Source of the DNA: Sphingomonas sp.
Lineage (GTDB): Bacteria > Pseudomonadota > Alphaproteobacteria > Sphingomonadales > Sphingomonadaceae
NCBI RefSeq assembly: GCF_003248515.1
Contig: NZ_QFOB01000001.1
Coordinates: forward strand, 310,001-374,000
Direction: 5' to 3'
Length of the DNA stretch: 64,000 nt
Shown: positions 8,650 to 16,500 of the stretch, piece by piece
How the letters are laid out: every line of letters begins with the position of its first letter
Position numbering within the stretch: the first letter of the stretch is position 1
Notes under the pieces: generated by a model
What the model was told of the DNA's origin: nothing
Seen by the model: only the letters and a program-made list of their open reading frames with translations
Database searches by the model: none
Position numbers and translations under genes: made by a program

Positions 8650-9980
8650 CAGGCGGCCGTAAGCCAGACGAAGCGGATCACAAACAGCCCCGCGAGGATC
8701 AGCAGCGCCGCATCCTTCGTGCCGGCCTTGCCGCGCATGATGCGCAACGCCGCATGGGCGGTGATGCCGAAGGCGAGGCCGTTGGCGATCGAGAAGGTGA
8801 GCGGGATCAGCGCGACCGTGAGGAAGGCCGGGATCGCCTCCATCGGATCATGCCATTCCACATCCACCAGCGGCGCCATCATCAGCGCCCCCACCAGAAT
8901 CAGCGCGGGCGCGGTGGCGGCCAGCGGCACCAACTGCGCATAGGGCGCCACGAACATGGTGAGGAAGAACAGGATGCCGGTGACGATCGCCGTCAGCCCG
9001 GTGCGCCCGCCCGCCTCCACGCCGGCGGCGCTTTCGACATAGGAGGTCACGGTGCTCGTCCCCGCAATGGCGCCGGCCATCGTGGCGACCGAATCCGCCA
9101 GGAGGATACGGTTCAGGCGGGGGATCTCGCCATCGGCGCCGATCAGGCCGGCCCGGCGGGTGACGCCCACGAGCGTGCCGATATTGTCGAGCAGATCGAC
9201 GAAGAGGAAGACGAACAGGATTTCCAGCACGCCGAGCCCGGCCTTGCCGCCGAAGCCGAGCACGCCAGCCAGATCCAGCTTGAACGCGGTGCCGCCGATC
9301 GCGCCCAGATCATAGGGATCGGGCGTCATCTTCACCTCGCCCAGCAGCCAGGCGACAATGGTGGTGGCGACGATACCGATCAGGATCGCGCCCCGAACCC
9401 GCCAGATGCTGAGCCCGGTGATGATGATGAGGCCGAGAATGGCGAGCCATGCGGATGGCGCATGCAGATTGCCGAGGGAGACGATCGTGGCCGGGGACGA
9501 GGTGACGATCCCCGCATTGCGCAGCCCGACGAAGCCGATGAACAGGCCGATGCCGCCCGCGGTAGCAGCCAGCAGATGCGGCGGCAGCGCGCGCACGATC
9601 GCCTGACGCACGCCACCCAGGGTCAGGGCAAGGAAGCACAGGCCCGAAATGAAGACGCAGCCCAGCGCGATCGGCCAGGGCACGCCCATGCCCTGCACCA
9701 CCGTGAAGCTGAAATAGGCGTTCAGCCCCATGCCGGGCGCCAGCGCCAGCGGCATGTTCGCGACGAGGCCCATCAGGATGCAGGCGAAGGCGGCGGCGAA
9801 GCAGGTGGAGGCGGCGACGGCCGCGACGGGCATGCCCGCCTGCCCCAGGATCGCCGGATTGACCAGCACGATATAGGCCATGGTCAGGAAGGTGGTCGCC
9901 CCGGCGGCAATTTCGGTGCGGACGTTGGTGCCACGTTCCGCAAGGCCGAAGCGACGCTCCAGCCAGCCCGCCGATGTCAT
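8649..9980 (-). CDS. NCS2-family purine permease (AzgA-like)
   Basis: The 443-residue polytopic protein has about 12-14 hydrophobic segments and the AzgA-subfamily signatures: RTEIAAGATTFLTMAYI near the N-terminus, NPAILGQAGM, LAPGMGLNAYF, and FVFLFVDLLDNIGTLVG in the core. This group carries adenine, guanine and hypoxanthine with protons across the inner membrane, so it probably supplies the pathway. A TTG-initiated extension of eight residues is possible; I chose the ATG of MTSAGWLERRFG. The gene ends inside the start codon of the HpxW-like gene. Substrate preference cannot be read from the sequence. Confidence 0.87.
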   Translation of the reverse strand: MTSAGWLERRFGLAERGTNVRTEIAAGATTFLTMAYIVLVNPAILGQAGMPVAAVAASTCFAAAFACILMGLVANMPLALAPGMGLNAYFSFTVVQGMGVPWPIALGCVFISGLCFLALTLGGVRQAIVRALPPHLLAATAGGIGLFIGFVGLRNAGIVTSSPATIVSLGNLHAPSAWLAILGLIIITGLSIWRVRGAILIGIVATTIVAWLLGEVKMTPDPYDLGAIGGTAFKLDLAGVLGFGGKAGLGVLEILFVFLFVDLLDNIGTLVGVTRRAGLIGADGEIPRLNRILLADSVATMAGAIAGTSTVTSYVESAAGVEAGGRTGLTAIVTGILFFLTMFVAPYAQLVPLAATAPALILVGALMMAPLVDVEWHDPMEAIPAFLTVALIPLTFSIANGLAFGITAHAALRIMRGKAGTKDAALLILAGLFVIRFVWLTAA

Positions 9981-10091
9981 TTCGCCCAAAGACGATGTCG
10001 CCAAATCCTGTCCCCCGATCGCAACTCCACCTCTCCGTTTCGGCGGGCTTTCATCCCGCTCCCTTCATTACCGGCTCCGCCAAAAACCGCA

Positions 10092-10107
10092 CTTTTCGGT
10101 CGAAAAG
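10092..10107. promoter_or_regulatory. perfect 7-2-7 palindrome in the gap before the permease gene
   Basis: CTTTTCG-GT-CGAAAAG is an exact inverted repeat about 112 bases upstream of the permease start. It lies inside the only sizeable gap (9981-10187) of the purine gene run. The size and symmetry fit a dimeric repressor site. The gap probably holds a second promoter for the permease and downstream genes. No copy of the repeat is seen in the short gap before atzG. Confidence 0.45.
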
Positions 10108-10187
10108 AAACGGGATGCCCGACGAAACGAGCATATGCGGGAAGGTTTCTACCCCCGACCGTACCGGTCTAGCACACAGCCTTGCCC

Positions 10188-11504
10188 TTACAAGCCGGGA
10201 CGCGGCCAGCCCCCGGCAAATCCCTCCGCCTCCAGCCGTGCGGCCAGCGCAAACAAGCGCGCCTCGCCGCCGGGCGGCCCCACAAGCTGCAAGCCCAGCG
10301 GAAGCGGCCCGCACGCCCGTAGCGGCACGGCCAGAGAAGGCAGACCGATGAAGCTCAGCGGCTGCGTATAGATGCCCAGATGCGCGCGTGCCGGCACGCG
10401 CTGCCCGCCCAAGACGATCATGGGATCCGCAATCGGCGGCGCGGCGCAGGGCGTGGCGGGCGCGATCAGCACATCCCATCGCGAAAAGAGGCGATCGGCC
10501 TGCGCGGCGAACCAGCGGCGGAAACGATGGGCACGCTCCACGATTTCCGGTGCTAGGGTGGCACCCGCGATCAGCCGGTCGCGCGTGGCGGGATCGTAGA
10601 GCAGGGCATGATCGGCCAGCCCCGGCGTGTGGAATTGCCCGCCCTCGTGGGCGGTCATCAGGAAGGCGGCGGACCGCGCGATATCGACGGAGGGAAGCTC
10701 GACCGTGCCCGCGCCGAGATGCGCGGCGATGCGATCCCGCGCGGCGGCCATGTCCGGCGAGAGATTTTCGGCGAACCAGCCGCCCAGCATCGCTATCCGC
10801 GCCGGCGCCTCTTCGGCCCAGGCCTCCCCTCGCAGCACCTCCGTCGCCAGGCGCAGGCCGGCAATGTCGGCAGCGAAGGGGCCGATATCGTCGAAACTGT
10901 CCACGAAGGGATAAACGCCGTCCAGCGGAAGCGCGGCATGGGTGGGCTTGAGGCCATAGACGCCGCACAGGGCTGCGGGGATGCGGATCGATCCGTTCGT
11001 ATCCGATCCCAGCGCGAGTGGCAGGAGGCCACCCGCCACAACCGCCGCCGATCCACCGGAAGAACCGCCAGCGAGCCGTGCCGGATCGTGGGGATTGCGG
11101 GTCGTGCCGAAATGCGCGTTGATCGTGGCGAAGCCGTAGGCGAATTCATCCATGTTCAGCGTCGCGACGAGCACGGCGCCGGCCGCACGCAGGCGTCGGA
11201 TCGCCTCCGCATCGGTGGCGGCGGGCGGCGCATCGATCCGGGCGCGCGCGCCGGCGGTGGTGGGCAGGCCCGCCACATCGAACAGATCCTTCACGCCATA
11301 GGGCACGCCGGCCAGCGGCCCCGGATCCCCGCCGCCGGCAACGATGGCGTCCACGGCCTCCGCCTCCGCCAGTGCGCGCGCCTCCAGGACATGCGTGACC
11401 GCAACATAGGGATCCGCGCGAAGAGCCTCGATCGCTTCGCGCGCGACGGCGACGGCACTCCGGCGCCCGGCCCGGACATCGGCGGCAATCGTGGCGAGCG
11501 TCAC
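10188..11504 (-). CDS. atzE: AtzE/HpxY-type amidase (amidase signature family)
   Basis: The 438-residue amidase-signature enzyme has the Ser-cisSer-Lys triad visible as Lys72 (GVPYGVKDLFD), Ser148 (LAGGSSGGSA) and Ser172 (GSDTNGSIRIPA). AtzE-like amidases in purine operons (HpxY) are thought to act on oxalurate. The GTG start overlaps the stop of the tiny atzG gene by 4 bases, the arrangement of the AtzG-AtzE complex, in which the small subunit is needed for stable amidase. A longer frame to 11747 only reads through atzG in another frame. Confidence 0.87.
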   Translation of the reverse strand: MTLATIAADVRAGRRSAVAVAREAIEALRADPYVAVTHVLEARALAEAEAVDAIVAGGGDPGPLAGVPYGVKDLFDVAGLPTTAGARARIDAPPAATDAEAIRRLRAAGAVLVATLNMDEFAYGFATINAHFGTTRNPHDPARLAGGSSGGSAAVVAGGLLPLALGSDTNGSIRIPAALCGVYGLKPTHAALPLDGVYPFVDSFDDIGPFAADIAGLRLATEVLRGEAWAEEAPARIAMLGGWFAENLSPDMAAARDRIAAHLGAGTVELPSVDIARSAAFLMTAHEGGQFHTPGLADHALLYDPATRDRLIAGATLAPEIVERAHRFRRWFAAQADRLFSRWDVLIAPATPCAAPPIADPMIVLGGQRVPARAHLGIYTQPLSFIGLPSLAVPLRACGPLPLGLQLVGPPGGEARLFALAARLEAEGFAGGWPRPGL

Positions 11505-11656
11505 GCCGCGTGCGTCTCTTCGGGTGCCGCATTCAGCAGGGCGGCGTGATGCGCGAGCAGGCGCAGATTTTCGACGACGCCTGGCACGCACTGATCCGGC
11601 AGATCGATACCGATACGGGCGGCCGCCTCGCGCGCTTCGCGCTCTTCCTCGTTCAT
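11501..11656 (-). CDS. atzG: AtzG/HpxX-like DUF4089 small subunit (51 aa)
   Basis: A short frame of 51 codons starts at the ATG at 11656: MNEEEREAREAAARIGID, then LPDQCVPGVVENL and a C-terminal helix. Its central I-G-I-D-L-P---PGV-ENL pattern is the DUF4089 hallmark (aspartate ammonia-lyase-like GatC fold). It ends in the GTGA overlap that starts atzE. DUF4089 proteins are GatC-like partners of AtzE-type amidases and cap the amidase dimer. It is the first gene of the run, 89 bases from the divergent kinase gene, so the main promoter is probably in 11657-11745. Confidence 0.82.
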   Translation of the reverse strand: MNEEEREAREAAARIGIDLPDQCVPGVVENLRLLAHHAALLNAAPEETHAA

Positions 11657-11745
11657 CCATCTTGGCTGGCACAGCGTGGCGCACTTGTGAAGCGGCGATC
11701 CGATTTTCAGGGAGCGCGATCACGCCCCGCGGGTTATGGCCGTGC

Positions 11746-14346
11746 ATGACCGATCACGCTGCCCGGCCCGGCTCCCCTTCCGAACAACGGCGACTGGCCG
11801 CCCTGATCGACGCCAACATCCTCGATACACCACCCGAGGGGCCGTTCGACGATATCGTCGCCATCGCCGGCGCGATATGCGACGTGCCCATCGCGCTCGT
11901 CAGCCTCGTCGATCGTGACCGCCAATGGTTCAAGGCGAAGACCGGCGTGAACGTCACGCAGACGCATGTCGACACCTCCGTCTGCGCGCTGGCGATCGAG
12001 CAGGATGCGCTGTTCGTGATTCCCGATCTCGCGATCGATCCGCGCACGCGGCATTTCAGCCTCGTCACCCAGCCGCCGCACATTCGCTTCTACGCCGGCT
12101 ATCCGATCGTCACGGCAGGCGGACATCCCCTCGGCAGCCTTTGCGCGATCGACGTGATACCGCGACCGGAGGGGCTGACCGACCGGCAGGCGCTGGCGCT
12201 GGAGGCGCTGGCCCGTCAGGTAGCGATCGAGATCGAACGGGGCGCCGCCGGGCGCCCGCCGGCCATTCCATTCGGCGGCGCGCCCAGCATCGGCATGTGG
12301 GACTGGGATGTGCAGAACGATCTGGTCCGCGCCGATGAAGGCTTTGCGGCCCTGTTCGGCGTGGATCCGGCGCGCGCCGCCCAGGGCGCGCCGATCGCTG
12401 CATTCTTCGACGGCGTCCATCCCGATGACGTGGAACAGGTCCGTGCCGCGGTGGACCGGGCCATCACCACCGGCGAGACCTACGACACCCAATATCGCGT
12501 GATCGGGCCGGACGGACACTGGCGATGGATGGCATCGCGCGGGCAATGCGAGATGGCGCCAGACGGGACACCGCTGCGCTTTCCAGGCGCGAGCTTCGAT
12601 ATTCATGCCCGCAAATCGGCGGAACTGAGGCTCGCGGCCTTGCTGGAACTGGGCGACCGGCTGGGCGCGTCGGGCGACGCAGGGGATCTCGCTTATGCGG
12701 CCGCGGAGGTACTGGGCCGCTCGCTGGGCGCGAGCCGCGCCGGCTATGGCGTGGTCGATCCCGCCGCCGAGACGATCCGCCCGGAACGCGAATGGGCCGC
12801 GCCCGGAATTTCGACCTATCCCGGCACGCTCCATTTCCGGGATTATGGCAGTTTCATCGACGATCTTCAGGCCGGCGAGGCGGTCGTCATCGCCGATGTC
12901 GACGAAGATCCCCGCACCCGTGGCGTGGCACACATGCCCAAATCGCTCCAGGTCCACGCGCTCATCAACCTGCCGTTGATCGAGAACGGCCAGTTCGTCG
13001 CCCTGCTCTTCGTCAATCAGGACCGGCCACGAGCCTGGTCACGCGAGGAGATCGACTTCGTGCGCGAAGTGGCGGAGCGGACACGCTTCGCCGTGGAAAG
13101 GCGCCGCGCGGAACAGGAACTGGCGACGCTCAATTCCTCGCTCGAGGCGCAGGTCGAGGCGCGCACACGCGATCTGCTGCTCGCCGAGGACAGCCTGCGC
13201 CAGGCGCAGAAGATGGAGGCGGTGGGCCAGTTGACGGGCGGCCTGGCGCACGATTTCAACAATCTGCTGACCGGCATTTCCGGCGCGATCGAGATGATGC
13301 AGGCACGGATCGCGCAAGGACGCGCGGGAGAGCTGGATCGCTATATCACGGCCGCCCAGGGCGCGGCACGGCGCGCCGCGGCGCTGACGCATCGGTTGCT
13401 CGCCTTTTCGCGGCGGCAGACGCTGGATCCCAAGCCGGTCGACGTGAATCGCCTCATCGCCGGGATCGAGGAGCTCGTGTGTCGTACCGTGGGGCCTGCC
13501 ATTCAGGTGGAAGTGGTCGGTGCGATGGGCCTGTGGCCGGCCATGGTGGATCCGAACCAGCTGGAAAATGCCGTGCTCAACCTGTGCATCAACGCGCGCG
13601 ACGCCATGCCGGAGGGCGGCCGGATCACGATCGAGACCGCGAACAAATGGCTCGATGCCCGCGCGGCGCGGGAACGCGATCTGGACCCCGGCCAATATCT
13701 GTCCATCTGCGTGACCGATACCGGCACCGGTATGACCCCCCAGGTGCAGGCCCGCGCCTTCGATCCCTTCTACACCACCAAACCGCTGGGCGAGGGAACC
13801 GGCCTCGGCCTTTCGATGATCTATGGCTTTGCGCGCCAGTCGGGCGGCCAGGTGCGCATCTATACGGAGTTGGGCATCGGCACCACCGTGTGCATCTACC
13901 TGCCGCGCCACGACGGGGCCGCCGATGGCGAGGAACAGCCGCCCGGCGAGGTGGGGCTCGCCGAACAGGGCCGCAGTGCAGACGCGCGAACGATTCTGGT
14001 CGTGGACGACGAGCCCACCGTGCGGATGCTCGTAACCGAAGTCCTGGAGGAAATGGGCCATACGCCTCTGGAGGCGGGCGACGGCGCGGCGGCACTTCGC
14101 ATCCTGCAATCCGGCGCCCGCGTCGATCTGCTCGTCACGGATGTGGGCCTGCCCGGCCAGATGAACGGGCGCCAGGTGGCTGATGCCGCGCTGGCGCTGT
14201 CACCCGATCTGCGCGTGCTCTTCATCACCGGCTATGCCGAGAATGCCGTGATCGGCAATCGCCAGCTCGATCCCAACATGGCCCTGCTCACGAAGCCGTT
14301 CGCGATGGATGCGCTGGCGGTGAAGGTGCGGGAAATGCTGGAATAG
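11746..14346 (+). CDS. cytosolic hybrid sensor histidine kinase (GAF-PAS-GAF-HK-REC)
   Basis: The product is 866 residues and has no membrane segment. Domains in order: GAF (about 1-165), PAS/PAC of the PAS_3 type (about 185-300, with GHWRWMASRGQ), a second GAF (about 305-455), a short coiled coil, and HisKA with phospho-His502 in GGLAHDFNNLL. An HATPase with NARDAMPEGG, DTGTGM and GEGTGLGLSM follows, and a C-terminal receiver with Asp799. The HDFNN H-box is typical of alphaproteobacterial soluble hybrid kinases. The ATG at 11746 was chosen because the longer frame runs antisense into atzG. Ligand and output are unknown; the divergent placement from the purine genes might mean a link but no evidence shows it. 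Confidence 0.9.
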   Translation: MTDHAARPGSPSEQRRLAALIDANILDTPPEGPFDDIVAIAGAICDVPIALVSLVDRDRQWFKAKTGVNVTQTHVDTSVCALAIEQDALFVIPDLAIDPRTRHFSLVTQPPHIRFYAGYPIVTAGGHPLGSLCAIDVIPRPEGLTDRQALALEALARQVAIEIERGAAGRPPAIPFGGAPSIGMWDWDVQNDLVRADEGFAALFGVDPARAAQGAPIAAFFDGVHPDDVEQVRAAVDRAITTGETYDTQYRVIGPDGHWRWMASRGQCEMAPDGTPLRFPGASFDIHARKSAELRLAALLELGDRLGASGDAGDLAYAAAEVLGRSLGASRAGYGVVDPAAETIRPEREWAAPGISTYPGTLHFRDYGSFIDDLQAGEAVVIADVDEDPRTRGVAHMPKSLQVHALINLPLIENGQFVALLFVNQDRPRAWSREEIDFVREVAERTRFAVERRRAEQELATLNSSLEAQVEARTRDLLLAEDSLRQAQKMEAVGQLTGGLAHDFNNLLTGISGAIEMMQARIAQGRAGELDRYITAAQGAARRAAALTHRLLAFSRRQTLDPKPVDVNRLIAGIEELVCRTVGPAIQVEVVGAMGLWPAMVDPNQLENAVLNLCINARDAMPEGGRITIETANKWLDARAARERDLDPGQYLSICVTDTGTGMTPQVQARAFDPFYTTKPLGEGTGLGLSMIYGFARQSGGQVRIYTELGIGTTVCIYLPRHDGAADGEEQPPGEVGLAEQGRSADARTILVVDDEPTVRMLVTEVLEEMGHTPLEAGDGAAALRILQSGARVDLLVTDVGLPGQMNGRQVADAALALSPDLRVLFITGYAENAVIGNRQLDPNMALLTKPFAMDALAVKVREMLE

Positions 14347-14354
14347 GAACTTCA

Positions 14355-14382
14355 GCATCCTGCACGTGATTCAGGGTGATGC
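14355..14382. terminator. weak hairpin between convergent genes
   Basis: GCATCCTG pairs with CAGGGTGATGC with a three-base bulge, in the 46-base gap between the convergent kinase and cytochrome genes. It could stop transcription from either side, but there is no clear U-tract. Confidence 0.3.
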
Positions 14383-14392
14383 AGTCCCCGGA

Positions 14393-14821
14393 CTATCGCT
14401 CGGCCGCGGGCGGAACACCATAGAGCTTCGCCACATCCGCTTCGGTCACGGGGGCTGCGAAATTGTTGCCGAAATGGGTGCGGATGTAGCCGACCACATT
14501 GGCGGCCTGCGCGGGGCTTAGCGTACCCACGAAGCCCGGCATCGCGCCACGGCCCTTCGCGATCATCACGATCGGATAAGCTGCGGCGGCGAGGCGCGGA
14601 TTGCTGGCCAGCGCCGGCATCCGGCCGGCGCCCTCGGCGCCCCTGCCATCCGCCATATGGCAGGATTGGCAGACCGTCTTGTACACCTGTTCGCCCGTCA
14701 CGGGCACGGGCGCCTTGGTGCCGCCTGGGCCAGGCTCGTCGGCCCGCGCCGCGCGGGCCACGAGCAGGGCGGCCGTGATCGCCAGCAGGGGCGTGGCGGT
14801 GCGGCGGATCGTCTTCGGCAT
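14393..14821 (-). CDS. exported class I cytochrome c
   Basis: A 142-residue protein with a Sec signal peptide (IRRTATPLLAITAALLVARA, cleavage after ARAARA) and one heme site, CQSCH, in VYKTVCQSCHMADG. The likely axial Met is in GRGAMPGFVG. It starts 4 bases after the end of the flavin amine oxidase gene, so the two are surely cotranscribed. The simplest reading is that this periplasmic cytochrome takes electrons from the Tat-exported flavoenzyme. A general respiratory role is the alternative. Confidence 0.88.
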   Translation of the reverse strand: MPKTIRRTATPLLAITAALLVARAARADEPGPGGTKAPVPVTGEQVYKTVCQSCHMADGRGAEGAGRMPALASNPRLAAAAYPIVMIAKGRGAMPGFVGTLSPAQAANVVGYIRTHFGNNFAAPVTEADVAKLYGVPPAAER

Positions 14822-14825
14822 CGGA

Positions 14826-16415
14826 TCAGGCCTCCAGCGCGCGCTTGTGCAGACGGGTGATGGCGTCGAGCGAGGAAAGCAGCGCGCCTTCCATCCAGCA
14901 GCCGACATAGGAGGCATGTTCGCCCGCGAGCACCACCCGATCGTCGACCCCGACGAGCGTCTGGTAATGCGCCTTGCGCGTATCCTCGTTCCAGCGCGCG
15001 CAACAGCCCATCGTCCAGGGCACCCGGCTCCACGCGACGGACGCGCCGTTGCGATATTCCTTCCGATATTGCTGCGGGTGGAAGACGGAGCCCTGGCTAA
15101 GCGCTGCCTCGATCCGCTCCTCCGGGGTCATCCCGCCGAGGCGATAGGCGCCCATGCCGCTGGCGAAGGCGCCCAGCAACACGGCGGGACCATCCTTCAG
15201 ATAATCGAAATTGGGATAGGAGATCAGGCTGATCTCCTGATTGGTGAAGCTGTGGCCACCATAGATGGCCTGATCCTCCTCCCAGAAGCGGCGGCCCATC
15301 TCGAGGCCGATCTTCACCGAATTCGAATAAGGCACGGCCGAGACGGCGGCCTTCATCGGATCGGAAAGGTTGCTCTCGATCTGGTTGAGGATGCCGAGCG
15401 GGATCGTGCAGACGCAATAATCGGCGCGCTCCGTCTTCGCCTCCCCCGTGGCGGTATCGGTGTAGCTGACGGTGACGCCCTTCCTGTCCTGCATCAGCTT
15501 CGTCACCTTCGCATTGAAGGTGAGGAGCGGCTGGACCTGCTGGGCGAAGGCCTTGCCGATCATGCCCATGCCGCCGACCGGCTGGAACATGGTCGTCTGG
15601 AATTCATAGTTCATGAAGAACGCCATCTGCGTCCAGATGCGGCTATCCAGCACATCCTTGAACGCGAAGGGCTCGGACGGGATCGGAGCGCCGTTCACCC
15701 CGCCGCCGGGCGGCCGATCGAAGCCGCGATGCTCGGACGAGCGCAGATTCTTCGCGTAGCGCATGTCCTTGTCGAGCATGCCCCAGTCGCGCAGCGCCTC
15801 CTTCAGGCGATCGCGATCCTCGGCCGTCAGCGCCGTATCCAGCGCCTTCTGATCGATCGCCTTGTTGAGCAGCTCGGCGACATTGCCCTCGAAATCGGCG
15901 GCAAGCGCCTTGAAACGCTGCGGTTTGCCCCCGAACGCATCATTATGGACATAGGCATTGTGATTGAACTGGATGAACGGCTCCAGCTTCACGCCGAATG
16001 ACTTGCAGTAATGGAGCAGGGTGCGGTGGTGGTGCGGGATGCGCCACGGGCCGGGATTGAGATAATTGCCCGGCGCGAACCGCACCTTCTGCGTGGCACC
16101 CCCCAGCTCGGTATAGGTATCGCCGCCATAGAGCGACCAGTTCCGCCCGCCGGCCCTGTTCTGATATTCGAGGATACGGACCTTGTAGCCCGCCTTCGCA
16201 AGTTCATAGGCGGCGAGCATGCCGGCGAGGCCCGCCCCCAGAATGACGACGCTGGCCCCCCTGCGCGCGCCGGAAAGATTGGGCGGGCCGGCGAATTGCG
16301 TCTCGGCGGCATGCGCCATCGTCGTCATCGCCTGATACAGGGCGGCGGTGCCGCCAATCATGCCGATCGCGGTCAGAAGCTCACGCCGTGTCGGCGCATT
16401 GCCTAGCTTATCCAT
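14826..16415 (-). CDS. Tat-exported flavin amine oxidase
   Basis: The 529-residue protein starts with a twin-arginine signal (APTRRELLTAIG, then a hydrophobic stretch ending near AHA). The FAD-binding VVILGAGLAGMLAAYELA is near residue 57, then GGRNWS, and the C-terminal FAD motif VVLAGEHASYVGCWMEGA follows. This is the monoamine/L-amino-acid oxidase family. The substrate cannot be read from the sequence. The adjoining cytochrome c gene suggests it acts as a dehydrogenase passing electrons to cytochrome rather than to oxygen, as shown for the nicotine enzyme NicA2 and its partner CycN. I start at MDKLGNAP, which places the twin arginines at 10-11; an upstream ATG is possible. Confidence 0.88.
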   Translation of the reverse strand: MDKLGNAPTRRELLTAIGMIGGTAALYQAMTTMAHAAETQFAGPPNLSGARRGASVVILGAGLAGMLAAYELAKAGYKVRILEYQNRAGGRNWSLYGGDTYTELGGATQKVRFAPGNYLNPGPWRIPHHHRTLLHYCKSFGVKLEPFIQFNHNAYVHNDAFGGKPQRFKALAADFEGNVAELLNKAIDQKALDTALTAEDRDRLKEALRDWGMLDKDMRYAKNLRSSEHRGFDRPPGGGVNGAPIPSEPFAFKDVLDSRIWTQMAFFMNYEFQTTMFQPVGGMGMIGKAFAQQVQPLLTFNAKVTKLMQDRKGVTVSYTDTATGEAKTERADYCVCTIPLGILNQIESNLSDPMKAAVSAVPYSNSVKIGLEMGRRFWEEDQAIYGGHSFTNQEISLISYPNFDYLKDGPAVLLGAFASGMGAYRLGGMTPEERIEAALSQGSVFHPQQYRKEYRNGASVAWSRVPWTMGCCARWNEDTRKAHYQTLVGVDDRVVLAGEHASYVGCWMEGALLSSLDAITRLHKRALEA

Positions 16416-16500
16416 ATGAAATCGCCCCGTCGCCCCGCTTTTCAGCATCAATGTGCCAAGTCACGCAGTTTGCTGCAACGCAATATTTGGGCCATCCGCC

